NCBI GenBank assembly: GCA_026392775.1
Contig: JAPLBK010000154.1
Coordinates: 1-16,327, forward strand
Source of the DNA: Actinomycetota bacterium
GTDB taxonomy: Bacteria; Actinomycetota; Actinomycetes; Nanopelagicales; Nanopelagicaceae
Reading direction: 5' to 3'
DNA length: 16,327 bases
Part shown: in pieces, positions 5,521 through 15,217 of the stretch
Layout: each line of letters opens with the position of its first letter
How positions within the stretch are numbered: the stretch's first letter is position 1
The notes under the pieces: generated by a model
The model's input: the letters and a program-made list of their open reading frames with translations, nothing else
Told to the model about the DNA's origin: nothing
Databases searched by the model: none
Made by a program: the position numbers and the translations under genes

Positions 5521-6780
5521 ATGGCATCTCACGACCGCTTCCGCGTAATTGGAGGTACCCAGCTGCGTGGTGAGGTCACAATTTCCGGGGCCAAGAACTC
5601 AGTTCTAAAACTTATGGCTGCCTCACTTCTAGCCACTGGCAAAACAACCATCACTAATGTGCCAAAAATCGCTGATGTAGACATCATGGCCGATCTTTTG
5701 ACTCGCCTTGGTTGCACAGTGGTTCATGGCCACTCCCAAGTAAGCATTGATGTGCCACAAACTCCAGGACATCGCGCCGATTATGACTTAGTGCGCAAAA
5801 TGCGTGCATCAATTAACGTCCTGGGACCTTTGGTTGCACGCGTTGGTGAAGCCGAAGTTGCGCTACCCGGTGGAGATGCAATTGGATCTCGCGGATTAGA
5901 TTTTCATATCAAGGGACTTGAAGCGCTAGGTGCCAATGCACACATTGAGCATGGCTATGTTGTTGCCCAAGCACCTAATGGATTAACGGGTGCAACCATA
6001 GATTTAGATTTTCCAAGTGTTGGTGCCACAGAAAACATTATGACAGCCGCAGTTTTAGCTAAGGGTGTCACAACAATTGATAACGCAGCCCGTGAACCTG
6101 ATTTAGTAGATCTAGGTGAGTTCTTAATTTCAATGGGTGCAAATATTCAAGGCTTAGGTACTCCAACAATTACCATCACAGGAGTTGGCGAGTTGAAACC
6201 AACTACACATGCAACAATTCCAGATCGCATCATCACTGGAACATGGGCTTTTGCTGCTGCAATGACACGTGGTGACATAACAATTCATGGAGCACGCGCC
6301 GAGCATCTTGAATTACCACTTGAAAAGCTGGCATCAGCCGGTGCAATTGTTACAACTACTGCGGATGGAATCCGCGTACGGATGGATGTTCGACCACAGG
6401 CCATTGATGTTGCAACGCTGCCCTACCCAGGTTTTCCCACAGATTTATTACCCATGGTTATTGCCCTTAACTCCATCGCCGATGGGCACTCATTAGTAAC
6501 TGAAAACGTCTTTGAATCACGCTTCATGTTTGTTAATGAGCTCAGCCGTCTAGGTGCTCAGATTTCAGTTGACGGCCACCACGCCTCTATTGAAGGTGTT
6601 CCAGAACTTTCAGGGGCCCCAGTTGAAGCTCACGATATCCGCGCCGGTGCCGGCCTAATTTTGGCTGCGTTAGTGAGCGAAGGTGAATCAACTATTGATC
6701 AGGCTTTCCACGTTGATCGTGGATATCCAAATTTTGCGGAGCAGCTGCAGAACTTGGGCGCGAAAGTTACTCGCGAATAA
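5521..6780 (+). CDS. murA: UDP-N-acetylglucosamine 1-carboxyvinyltransferase (MurA), Asp-type active site
   Basis: MurA joins the enolpyruvyl group of PEP to UDP-GlcNAc, the first committed step of peptidoglycan synthesis in the cytoplasm. The 419-residue length fits the family. The N-terminal [13 protein letters not shown] (22-34) has the conserved Lys25-Asn26 pair. [14 protein letters not shown] (91-104) lines the substrate site. [15 protein letters not shown] (116-130) is the active-site loop. The C-terminal FPTDLLP and [17 protein letters not shown] segments are conserved. In most bacteria the loop reads GGC, and the Cys is alkylated by fosfomycin; here it is Asp119, as in Mycobacterium and Chlamydia, so intrinsic fosfomycin resistance is expected. 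The start at ATG 5521 is set by the divergent gene and the candidate promoter. The stop overlaps the glpX start as TAATG, so the two are probably co-translated. Confidence 0.97.
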   Translation: MASHDRFRVIGGTQLRGEVTISGAKNSVLKLMAASLLATGKTTITNVPKIADVDIMADLLTRLGCTVVHGHSQVSIDVPQTPGHRADYDLVRKMRASINVLGPLVARVGEAEVALPGGDAIGSRGLDFHIKGLEALGANAHIEHGYVVAQAPNGLTGATIDLDFPSVGATENIMTAAVLAKGVTTIDNAAREPDLVDLGEFLISMGANIQGLGTPTITITGVGELKPTTHATIPDRIITGTWAFAAAMTRGDITIHGARAEHLELPLEKLASAGAIVTTTADGIRVRMDVRPQAIDVATLPYPGFPTDLLPMVIALNSIADGHSLVTENVFESRFMFVNELSRLGAQISVDGHHASIEGVPELSGAPVEAHDIRAGAGLILAALVSEGESTIDQAFHVDRGYPNFAEQLQNLGAKVTRE

Positions 6781-7697
6781 TGGCAATTCCAGATCGCAAC
6801 TTAGCACTCGAACTCATTCGTGTGACAGAAACCGCTGCTCTTGCTGCGGCGCCATGGGTTGGTCGCGGAGAAAAAGATTTGGCAGATAAAGCCGCTGTTG
6901 AAGCAATGCGAAAGATGATCAACACAGTTGATATGGCAGGTGTTGTTGTTATTGGTGAAGGCGAGAAAGATAACGCCCCAATGTTGCATAACGGTGAAAA
7001 TGTTGGAAATCAACAGGGACCAGCATGTGATGTGGCAGTTGACCCAATCGATGGAACTTCACTAACAGCAAATGGAATGAATGGCGCAATTTCAGTTATT
7101 GCACTAGCTCCACGTGGCACTATGTACGATCCAAAAACTTCCTTTTATATGAACAAGATTGCTACTGGACCACAAGCGGCTCACACAATCGATATCACTG
7201 CCACAACTGCTCAAAATATTACAGCTGTTGCTAAGGCAAAGAATCTAGCAATTAGCGATATAACCGTAGTAGTGCTCAATCGGCCACGTCATGAACAACT
7301 CATTAAAGAGATCCGTGAATGTGGTGCCAGAATTCGCTTAATTCAAGATGGCGATGTTGCCGCGGCTATTGAAACTGCGCGTGCGAATACTGGAATTGAT
7401 TTACTCATGGGAATTGGTGGAACTCCAGAAGGAGTAATCACAGCTGCTGCAATGATTTGCTTGGGTGGTGCAATTCAAGGTCAACTTCATATCGAAGGGA
7501 AAAACTCTGGCCCAATTCTCACAACGCGTGATTTAGTCAATTCAGATGATGTTTTCCTGGCTGCCACAGGTATTACCGATGGAGAATTGATCAAAGGAAT
7601 TCGATACACCAGCTATGGCGCTATCAGCCAGTCAATTGTTATGCGAGGAAAATCCAAGACTGTTCGTGTAATCGAAACTGAGCACTACCTCAAGTAA
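6780..7697 (+). CDS. glpX: fructose-1,6-bisphosphatase class II
   Basis: GlpX removes the C1 phosphate of fructose 1,6-bisphosphate to give fructose 6-phosphate, the irreversible gluconeogenic step, in the cytoplasm with divalent metal. The 305-residue protein shows the class II signatures: [19 protein letters not shown] (55-73), whose acidic residues bind metal, and the phosphatase motif DPIDGTS (88-94). It also has [19 protein letters not shown] (100-118) and the later [15 protein letters not shown] loop. Class II is the usual and often only FBPase in actinobacteria. The ATG at 6780 overlaps the murA stop by 1 nt (TAATG), so it appears to depend on coupling rather than its own promoter. It ends 1 nt from the end of the convergent atpC, leaving no space for a terminator between the two operons. 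Confidence 0.96.
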   Translation: MAIPDRNLALELIRVTETAALAAAPWVGRGEKDLADKAAVEAMRKMINTVDMAGVVVIGEGEKDNAPMLHNGENVGNQQGPACDVAVDPIDGTSLTANGMNGAISVIALAPRGTMYDPKTSFYMNKIATGPQAAHTIDITATTAQNITAVAKAKNLAISDITVVVLNRPRHEQLIKEIRECGARIRLIQDGDVAAAIETARANTGIDLLMGIGGTPEGVITAAAMICLGGAIQGQLHIEGKNSGPILTTRDLVNSDDVFLAATGITDGELIKGIRYTSYGAISQSIVMRGKSKTVRVIETEHYLK

Positions 7698-7698
7698 C

Positions 7699-7953
7699 TT
7701 ACTTAGTAACCGTCTCTGTAAGAATCGAAACACGATTATTTGAAACAGATACGAAGCCACCACTGACATTAAAATCAGTGGTGCTCCCATCTACAGATGT
7801 AATCCTTACGACGCCGTCGACTAGCACGCCAAATAGAGGTGTATGCCCAGTCAAGATCCCTAGATCCCCATCTATTGTTCGTGCAGAGACAGAGGTTGCA
7901 TCCCCTGACCACACGCGCTGTATTGGCGATACTAATTCGACTTTAAGCGTCAT
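7699..7953 (-). CDS. atpC: F1Fo ATP synthase subunit epsilon, short form without C-terminal helices
   Basis: Epsilon is part of the rotor stalk and links gamma to the c-ring. The 84 residues cover only the N-terminal beta-sandwich: VELVSPIQRVWSGDATSVSA (5-24), IDGDLGILTGHTPLFGVLVDG (28-48, the conserved GxxGILxxHxPL segment) and GGFVSVSNNRVSILTETV (65-82). Full-length forms run to about 120-140 residues and end in a two-helix domain that can insert into F1 and block ATP hydrolysis; that domain is absent here. The reading frame ends at a clean stop 1 nt from the end of glpX, so no lost tail is visible downstream in this frame. It is the last gene of the operon, 8 nt after atpD, with a weak AAAGAG ribosome site next to the ATG. 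Confidence 0.93.
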   Translation of the reverse strand: MTLKVELVSPIQRVWSGDATSVSARTIDGDLGILTGHTPLFGVLVDGVVRITSVDGSTTDFNVSGGFVSVSNNRVSILTETVTK

Positions 7954-7961
7954 CTCTTTAC

Positions 7962-10309
<2,348 letters not shown>

Positions 10310-10312
10310 AAG

Positions 10313-11953
10313 TTACTTCTTCACCGCCGGAGGAACATGCTTTGTAATCTGCTCTGAATCTTCGCCAGTGAGGGCTTCAACTGGAGCATCCTTAACCGCT
10401 GCCGCAACAGTTGGAACAAAGCGGGTCTTGAATGTGGCGATAGCCTCGATAATTGAAGCAACCGTGTCATCCTCTAACAGCTTAGTTTCTGCGATAACGT
10501 CAAAGATTGCTTTACGTTCGCGAGCGATGTAATCCAAAAGTTCAGATTCAAATCGGCGAATATCAGCAACTGCAACATCATCTAAAGCACCTGATGTACC
10601 AGCGTAGATTGAAACAATCTGACGCTCGAGTGAGTACGGTGAGTACTGACCCTGCTTCAAAAGTTCAACCATTCGAGCACCGCGCTCAAGTTGTGCCTTT
10701 GAGGCCGCATCTAAATCCGAACCGAATGCAGCGAATGCTTCAAGCTCACGGAACTGCGCAAGGTCAAGACGAAGACGTCCAGCGATCTTCTTCATCGCCT
10801 TAGTCTGAGCAGATCCACCCACGCGAGAAACCGAAACACCTACGTTAATAGCAGGACGGACACCGGCGTTAAAAAGATCTGTTTCAAGGAAGCACTGACC
10901 ATCTGTAATTGAAATAACGTTTGTTGGAATAAATGCAGAAACGTCATTTCCCTTAGTTTCAATGATTGGTAGACCAGTCATTGAACCGCCACCAAGTTCA
11001 TCAGAGAGTTTTGCGCAACGTTCTAGTAAACGTGAATGCAAGTAGAAAACATCGCCAGGGTAAGCCTCGCGGCCTGGTGGACGACGTAGCAAAAGCGATA
11101 CTGAACGATAGGCCTCGGCCTGCTTAGATAAATCATCAAAGACGATAAGAACATGCTCGCCCTTATACATCCAGTGCTGGCCAATTGAAGAGCCTGTGTA
11201 AGGAGCTAAGTACTTGAAACCAGCTGGATCTGAAGCAGGAGAAGCAACGATAGTTGTGTACTCCATGGCGCCAGCCTCTTCTAGTGACGCCTTAACAGAT
11301 GCAATGGTTGAACCCTTTTGTCCAATAGCAACATAAATACATTTAACTTGCTTCTTTGGGTCTCCTGTTTTCCAGTTTTCCTTTTGATTGATGATTGTGT
11401 CAACAGCAACTGCAGTCTTACCAGTCTGGCGATCTCCAATTATTAATTGGCGCTGTCCACGACCGATAGCAGTCATAGCATCGATGGCCTTAATTCCAGT
11501 TGCTAAAGGTTCTTTTACTGGCTGGCGCTGAACTACTGACGGTGCCTGAAGTTCAAGTGCACGACGAGCTTCTGCTTTAATCTCGCCTTTGCCATCAATT
11601 GGTCGGCCCAATGGATCAACAACACGGCCAAGGAATGAATCTCCGACTGGCACAGAGAGAATTTCTCCAGTGCGTCGCACAGATGATCCCTCTTCAATAC
11701 CTGCTGTGTCACCCAGAATAACTACGCCGATTTCGCGCACATCTAAGTTAAGTGCAAGACCAAGTGTTCCGTTCTCGAACTGCAGTAGCTCATTTGCCAT
11801 TGTCGATGGGAGACCTTCAACACGAGCGATTCCATCGCCTGCCTGACTGACAGTGCCAACTTCATCACGAGATGCTGTGCCTGGATCGTATGACTTAACA
11901 AAAGTTGCTAAGGCATCACGGATCTCTTCGGGCCGGATTGTAAGTTCCGCCAT
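10313..11953 (-). CDS. atpA: F1Fo ATP synthase subunit alpha, with actinobacterial C-terminal extension
   Basis: The non-catalytic nucleotide-binding subunit, alternating with beta in the F1 head. At 546 residues it is longer than the roughly 510 of enterobacterial alpha. The P-loop GDRQTGKT is at 173-180, with [13 protein letters not shown] (204-216), [17 protein letters not shown] (267-283) and [19 protein letters not shown] (290-308). [14 protein letters not shown] (370-383) supplies the arginine finger Arg377 that reaches the beta catalytic site. After the helical C-terminal domain there is a tail of about 30 residues (from about [13 protein letters not shown] to the VPPAVKK end), comparable to the mycobacterial alpha extension known to restrain ATP hydrolysis. 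A clear GGGAG ribosome site lies 6 nt before the ATG in the 35-nt gap after atpH. Confidence 0.99.
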   Translation of the reverse strand: MAELTIRPEEIRDALATFVKSYDPGTASRDEVGTVSQAGDGIARVEGLPSTMANELLQFENGTLGLALNLDVREIGVVILGDTAGIEEGSSVRRTGEILSVPVGDSFLGRVVDPLGRPIDGKGEIKAEARRALELQAPSVVQRQPVKEPLATGIKAIDAMTAIGRGQRQLIIGDRQTGKTAVAVDTIINQKENWKTGDPKKQVKCIYVAIGQKGSTIASVKASLEEAGAMEYTTIVASPASDPAGFKYLAPYTGSSIGQHWMYKGEHVLIVFDDLSKQAEAYRSVSLLLRRPPGREAYPGDVFYLHSRLLERCAKLSDELGGGSMTGLPIIETKGNDVSAFIPTNVISITDGQCFLETDLFNAGVRPAINVGVSVSRVGGSAQTKAMKKIAGRLRLDLAQFRELEAFAAFGSDLDAASKAQLERGARMVELLKQGQYSPYSLERQIVSIYAGTSGALDDVAVADIRRFESELLDYIARERKAIFDVIAETKLLEDDTVASIIEAIATFKTRFVPTVAAAVKDAPVEALTGEDSEQITKHVPPAVKK

Positions 11954-11988
11954 TTTATTCTCCCTTTTCCTATTTCCTAATTAAAAAC

Positions 11989-12828
11989 TTAAGCGCTCTT
12001 ACCAGCAAGCAGACGATCTGCTTGTGCTAATCGAGCAATTAAAGTGCCATCGATGAGTTCATCTGCAATGCGAATTGACAGGCCCCCAACTACTTCCTTT
12101 TCAATACTGACATTCACTCGAATTTCATGGCCCATCATTTTTGTTAGGGCGCTAGTTAAACGAGAAGCCTGTTCTGAAGTCAGCGGATTTGCCGAAACAA
12201 CATGTGCAATTAAGCGTGCTTTACGTGCGGAGATAATGTCAGCAAACTCAGCAAGTCCGCTCTCAAGATTTCGTCCACGTGGATGGTCAACCAAGAATGA
12301 GATCAGTTCGATTGTTGCTGCAAGTGCCTTCCCAGACAGGAGGGATGAAACAAGAGCGCTCTTCTTAATCTCTGAATTCGAGCGAAGCGCAAAGGTTGCA
12401 CGCAGCTCTGGATTCTTTTTAACAATTTGGGAAAAGCTAAAGAGTTCAGACTCAAGTTGATCAAGCTGAGATGACTTTTCTACTGCCACAGTGGCAGCTT
12501 CCACACTTAAGAGCTCAATCACATCAGCTAAGTCTCTAGGTGATGACCAGCGCAGACCAACCATGGTTGAAAGAAGTGTGAAGGCATTACCGCTTTGAAT
12601 TGAGTTGAAAACGGTCTTACTTAATTCAACTTTCGAAGCTGCATCACGAGCGAAATCAGTCAACGCTCTACGAAGTGCGATGGATGAGTCAAGTACCGTA
12701 ACAATTGCTAAAAGGTCAGTTGAAACTTTAGCTGCAGCCGAAGCATCACCACTTGAGATCAATTTCTCAAGTTGAGAGCGGGTTGCAACTAATGAAAGTC
12801 TGCTGGAACCTTTTAGTGAAAGTGTCAT
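11989..12828 (-). CDS. atpH: F1Fo ATP synthase subunit delta (long actinobacterial form)
   Basis: Delta is the peripheral-stalk subunit tying the b dimer to the top of F1. The 279 residues exceed the roughly 180 of proteobacterial delta and match the long actinobacterial type. The extended N-terminal helical region includes LVATRSQLEKLISSG (13-27) and ALRRALTDFARDAASKVEL. The C-terminal family signature is SIEKEVVGGLSIRIADELID followed by GTLIARL (about 241-268). In mycobacteria this protein is fused behind a b-type segment; here it is a separate gene with no membrane segment, so the stalk has the unfused arrangement. It begins 2 nt after atpF without a strong ribosome site of its own, which suggests translational coupling. 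A 35-nt gap separates it from atpA. Confidence 0.96.
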   Translation of the reverse strand: MTLSLKGSSRLSLVATRSQLEKLISSGDASAAAKVSTDLLAIVTVLDSSIALRRALTDFARDAASKVELSKTVFNSIQSGNAFTLLSTMVGLRWSSPRDLADVIELLSVEAATVAVEKSSQLDQLESELFSFSQIVKKNPELRATFALRSNSEIKKSALVSSLLSGKALAATIELISFLVDHPRGRNLESGLAEFADIISARKARLIAHVVSANPLTSEQASRLTSALTKMMGHEIRVNVSIEKEVVGGLSIRIADELIDGTLIARLAQADRLLAGKSA

Positions 12829-12830
12829 AG

Positions 12831-13370
12831 TTACTTTGACTTCTCCACTTCTTCTAGAAAGCGCTCAACAACTCGTGATTGTCGAGCAGCATCATCTAGA
12901 GATTCTCCAACAATTCTTGATGCAAGTTCAGTAGCAAGTGCACCCACTTCATTGAGGAGTGAATTGAAAGCAACTTGACGTTCAGCCTCGATTGATGTGC
13001 GTGCTGAAGCGGTGATACGAGTTGCCTCTTCTTGAGCAGTAGTTCTCATCTGTTCGAGGATCACTGAGCCCTCAGCGCGAGCTTCCTCACGAAGTTTTGC
13101 GGCTTCACCACGTGCATCTGCAAGCTGTGCCTTATACATCTGCAAAGCTTCTGCTGCCTCACGTTGTGCCACCTCTGCACGCTCTAAACCGCCTTCAATT
13201 GCTTCAGTACGATCTTTATATGCTTTTTCGAAACGCGGAACTGCACGTGCACGAATAAGCAAGAAAAGAATTCCGAAAGCAATAAAGCCGACGGCTATTT
13301 CCGCGGGTTTAGGAATAACGGGACTTGCCCCTGTCTCAGCAGATGCAAGAAAACCAAATTTACTAAACAT
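12831..13370 (-). CDS. atpF: F1Fo ATP synthase subunit b
   Basis: Subunit b forms the peripheral stator stalk. The 179-residue protein has one membrane helix near the N-terminus (about 25-40, EIAVGFIAFGILFLLI). A long charged, Ala/Glu/Arg-rich coiled coil follows, with heptad-like stretches such as ERAEVAQREAAEALQMYKAQ and EEARAEGSVILEQM, ending near residue 179 at VVERFLEEVEKSK. About 20 residues precede the membrane helix. A single b gene is present and no b' was seen, so the stalk is probably a homodimer. A good ribosome site (AAGGGG) precedes the ATG, and the stop is 2 nt from atpH. Confidence 0.97.
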   Translation of the reverse strand: MFSKFGFLASAETGASPVIPKPAEIAVGFIAFGILFLLIRARAVPRFEKAYKDRTEAIEGGLERAEVAQREAAEALQMYKAQLADARGEAAKLREEARAEGSVILEQMRTTAQEEATRITASARTSIEAERQVAFNSLLNEVGALATELASRIVGESLDDAARQSRVVERFLEEVEKSK

Positions 13371-13396
13371 ATTTTCCCCTTGTTTCTAGCGGATTC

Positions 13397-13603
13397 TTAC
13401 TTCAGTACGAATGCAAGAACAAGGCCGAAAAGCGCCAAAGCTTCAGCAAGTGCGAAGCCAAGGAATGCGATTGGCTGAAGGATGCTGCGAGCTTCTGGCT
13501 GACGAGCGACGCCGCTGATGTACGCAGCAAAGATCAAGCCGGTTGCAGTACCTGGTCCAATTGTCGAAAGGCCGAAGCCTACGATTGCGAGAGTACCTGT
13601 CAT
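13397..13603 (-). CDS. atpE: F1Fo ATP synthase subunit c
   Basis: The 68-residue proteolipid forms the rotating c-ring. Helix 1 has the glycine-rich packing motif [14 protein letters not shown] (9-22), the cytoplasmic loop reads ARQPEA (33-38, the conserved RQP), and helix 2 carries the ion-binding carboxylate Glu54 in [11 protein letters not shown] (50-60). No Na+-type Gln/Ser-Thr ligand set is evident, so it is probably proton-driven; that is inference. Its ATG has a good ribosome site (AAAGGA, 7-nt spacer). Many copies of c are needed per complex, and the preceding 54-nt gap contains a palindrome (13621-13644) that could raise its expression. An overlapping out-of-frame ATG just upstream belongs to a shadow frame. 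Confidence 0.98.
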   Translation of the reverse strand: MTGTLAIVGFGLSTIGPGTATGLIFAAYISGVARQPEARSILQPIAFLGFALAEALALFGLVLAFVLK

Positions 13604-13620
13604 TTCTCTTTCCTTTCATA

Positions 13621-13644
13621 TTGGCCAAACGGTCGTTTGGTCAA
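13621..13644 (-). promoter_or_regulatory. palindrome/hairpin between atpB and atpE, possible internal promoter or RNA element
   Basis: A 24-nt inverted repeat has arms TTGACCAAACG and CGTTTGGCCAA (minus strand), one G-U wobble and a 2-nt centre. In RNA the stem would be about 9 bp closed by a 6-nt loop. It lies 13 nt after the atpB stop and 17 nt before the atpE ATG. The same bases contain TTGACC, with TATGAA 18 nt further on, which could serve as -35 and -10 of an atpE promoter. It has no U-run on the minus strand, so a terminator is unlikely. Confidence 0.6.
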
Positions 13645-13657
13645 AGTTATTGTGGTT

Positions 13658-14440
13658 TTAGTGCTCGTCGGCAAGTGCTCCGGCGATATATAGAGCTGTT
13701 AATAAAGTAAAGATATAAGCCTGTAGGGCTTGGATTCCAAGTTCGAAAAAGCTTAATCCGATAGCAAAGCCAAATGAAAATAAACTAAGAAACTTAAAAA
13801 TCAATCCACTTGTTAATAGATACTCACCACCAAGAATGAAAACTAACAACAAAAGGTGGCCAGCAAACATATTGGCAAATAAACGCATAGAAAGCGTTAG
13901 TGGCCGAGTAACTAAATATGTTAGTAGCTCAACTGGAGTTAAAATTAAATAGACAGGCTTTGGAATACCTGGCATAAAACAAATGTCTTTCACATATTTA
14001 CTAAAACCATGTTTTTTAATTGCAACATAGTGGTAAGTGACGTATGAAAAAATTGTCACGCCAATTGGAAAGCCAATGTGCGACATTGTCGGGAACTGTA
14101 GAAGTGGGACAATACCGAAAATGTTATTCGTCAGAATAAAAATAAAGAGTGAAAATAGAAATGGTACGAAGCGCATGAACTCTGGCCCAATAACATCGCG
14201 ACCAAGTTCGTTGCGGATGAACGTGTATACAGATTCACCAGCAAATTGCAGCTTCGATGGAACGATGGCAGCTTTGCGGGCAGAAAGAGTAAAAAAACTT
14301 CCAGCCACAATAACTGAAAGGAAAACTAAGAGAACTGGCTTGGTGAAAAGGATGCTATCGCCAAAAATTGGCGCAAAATCGAAATCAGCACTGCTTGGCG
14401 GAACAAAGCCTGGATTGGCCTGACTCCATAATCCGCGCAC
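13658..14440 (-). CDS. atpB: F1Fo ATP synthase subunit a
   Basis: Subunit a forms the two proton half-channels beside the c-ring. The 260-residue protein has about five or six membrane helices. The most diagnostic part is PLTLSMRLFANMFAGHLLLL (180-199), whose Arg186 is the essential arginine facing c Glu54. LLTYLVTRP (172-180), ESVYTFIRNELG (69-80) and FLFSLFIFILTNNIFGIVP (94-112) are also conserved, and the last helix has FELGIQALQAYIFTLLTALY. The start is GTG 14438-14440. It is fixed by a strong ribosome site AGAAGGAG (14447-14454) with 6-nt spacing. It is the first structural gene of the operon and is preceded by the longest intergenic gap in the window, which holds a candidate promoter. 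Confidence 0.97.
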   Translation of the reverse strand: MRGLWSQANPGFVPPSSADFDFAPIFGDSILFTKPVLLVFLSVIVAGSFFTLSARKAAIVPSKLQFAGESVYTFIRNELGRDVIGPEFMRFVPFLFSLFIFILTNNIFGIVPLLQFPTMSHIGFPIGVTIFSYVTYHYVAIKKHGFSKYVKDICFMPGIPKPVYLILTPVELLTYLVTRPLTLSMRLFANMFAGHLLLLVFILGGEYLLTSGLIFKFLSLFSFGFAIGLSFFELGIQALQAYIFTLLTALYIAGALADEH

Positions 14441-14446
14441 TGAAAA

Positions 14447-14454
14447 CTCCTTCT
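14447..14454 (-). promoter_or_regulatory. atpB: strong Shine-Dalgarno of atpB
   Basis: AGAAGGAG on the minus strand lies 6 nt upstream of the GTG at 14438-14440 and fixes that non-ATG start. It contrasts with the genes in the left half of the window, several of which have no ribosome site. Confidence 0.75.
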
Positions 14455-14503
14455 AAAGGGATGGTCAAAGCTATTTGCCCATGGGGAGGAAGGGCACTGA
14501 CTA

Positions 14504-14532
14504 AACTTAGAGGCTCAGTGGCCTACATGCAA
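14504..14532 (-). promoter_or_regulatory. candidate promoter of atpBEFHAGDC
   Basis: In the 142-nt gap 14441-14582 the minus strand has TTGCAT (14527-14532) and TAAGTT (14504-14509), 17 nt apart. The predicted start would leave a leader of about 55-60 nt before atpB. The gap also holds a perfect 10-bp palindrome GCTCATGAGC (14537-14546) just upstream of the -35, and a CACTGA/TCAGTG inverted repeat (14495-14520) spanning the -10. I see no gene in this gap. Confidence 0.42.
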
Positions 14533-14582
14533 AATTGCTCATGAGCTACTCAGACCAAGGTTCGAGGATGCAAAGTGGGGAT

Positions 14583-14771
14583 TTAGTTCTTGAGAAAGCG
14601 CAGCCAAATCAACCAAAAACTTGAGCCGATGCCGAGAATCAATCCAGTGATAAGCAGGAAATGGGTGCCAAGAAAATGATCACCCAGGGCGCCAGCACCG
14701 CCCCAGAAAACTAAACCGGAGATTAAATAGGCAAGTATCGACCAAAAAGCTGCGTCATCATTCATCGCCAT
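14583..14771 (-). CDS. AtpZ/AtpI-type small Fo accessory membrane protein
   Basis: A 62-residue protein of two membrane hairpin helices (about 9-30 and 36-58). The run GALGDHFLGTHFLLITGLIL (27-46), then GIGSSFWLIW, matches the small ATPase gene 1 / AtpZ pattern: Gly-rich helix end, Asp, a short LGT loop, then a GxxLGxxxxF helix. Proteins of this group sit beside Fo genes and are thought to help c-ring assembly or Mg2+/Ca2+ entry. The first ATG (14769-14771) overlaps the upstream stop as TAATG, which supports it as the start; a second ATG two codons later is possible. It lies between the AtpI-like gene and the atpB promoter gap. Confidence 0.75.
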   Translation of the reverse strand: MAMNDDAAFWSILAYLISGLVFWGGAGALGDHFLGTHFLLITGLILGIGSSFWLIWLRFLKN

Positions 14772-15217
14772 TACTGTTCATCCATTCCATTACTTAGTTT
14801 GTGACTCGCATCACTAGGCAATGGTAGGTGAAGTCGAAGCTTTAAGAAAGCCCTGACCTCGCCCACGAGCCAGGCAAATGTAATTGCAACTGCTGCAACA
14901 CCAAATGTTGTTCGATCCAAATCCTTTTCTGGTACTGCATTTACAACGATTAGGAGAAACACTCCCAGAATCAATAACTTAGAAAAGTAGGAGACCAAAA
15001 CTAAAACCATTGTCATCATGGGATCAAGTTTTCGAGAATACTTTGAAATTGCTAAGTGAATTCCGAAAAAAATCAAGACAATAAATTCAGCTAAGACTCC
15101 CCCAAGGATGGCTGAATTTCCGCGAGCAATAGTCATACCTATTGTTGTGAGTATGCCAATTACGCTGGCTGGGATTACAGCACCACGCCACATTTCAAAC
15201 TCAGATGACTGACTCAT
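14771..15217 (-). CDS. AtpI-like integral membrane protein (ATP synthase I chain family)
   Basis: A 148-residue protein with four predicted membrane helices (about 14-32, 36-56, 66-93, 104-121), a basic stretch SKYSRKL (58-64) between helices 2 and 3, and a short polar C-terminal tail. The plan and its location immediately before the atp genes match the ATP synthase I chain family, and the position equals that of Rv1303 in Mycobacterium as I recall it. Motif conservation in this family is weak, so the call rests largely on topology and context. AtpI proteins are non-essential helpers of c-ring assembly. Its ATG overlaps the wecA-like stop as ATGA (4 nt), and its stop overlaps the next ATG by 1 nt, so three genes are coupled. 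Confidence 0.68.
   Translation of the reverse strand: MSQSSEFEMWRGAVIPASVIGILTTIGMTIARGNSAILGGVLAEFIVLIFFGIHLAISKYSRKLDPMMTMVLVLVSYFSKLLILGVFLLIVVNAVPEKDLDRTTFGVAAVAITFAWLVGEVRAFLKLRLHLPLPSDASHKLSNGMDEQ

Noticed and set aside
12044..12460. 138-codon plus-strand frame inside atpH
   Set aside because: It is an antisense shadow of a well-supported ATP synthase gene; its composition (Ser/Arg-rich, no motif) fits a reverse-strand artefact. The same applies to plus-strand frames at 9070-9414, 11589-11846, 14037-14423 and 15554-15928.
13443..13628. Overlapping minus-strand frame across atpE starting at an upstream ATG
   Set aside because: It lies out of frame over the highly conserved c-subunit gene and has no hydrophobic or other recognisable pattern.
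13621..13644. Palindrome as a rho-independent terminator or a RutR-type operator
   Set aside because: There is no U-run after the hairpin on the operon strand, and the half-site spacing (10 nt rather than 2) does not fit the RutR consensus TTGACCAnnTGGTCAA.
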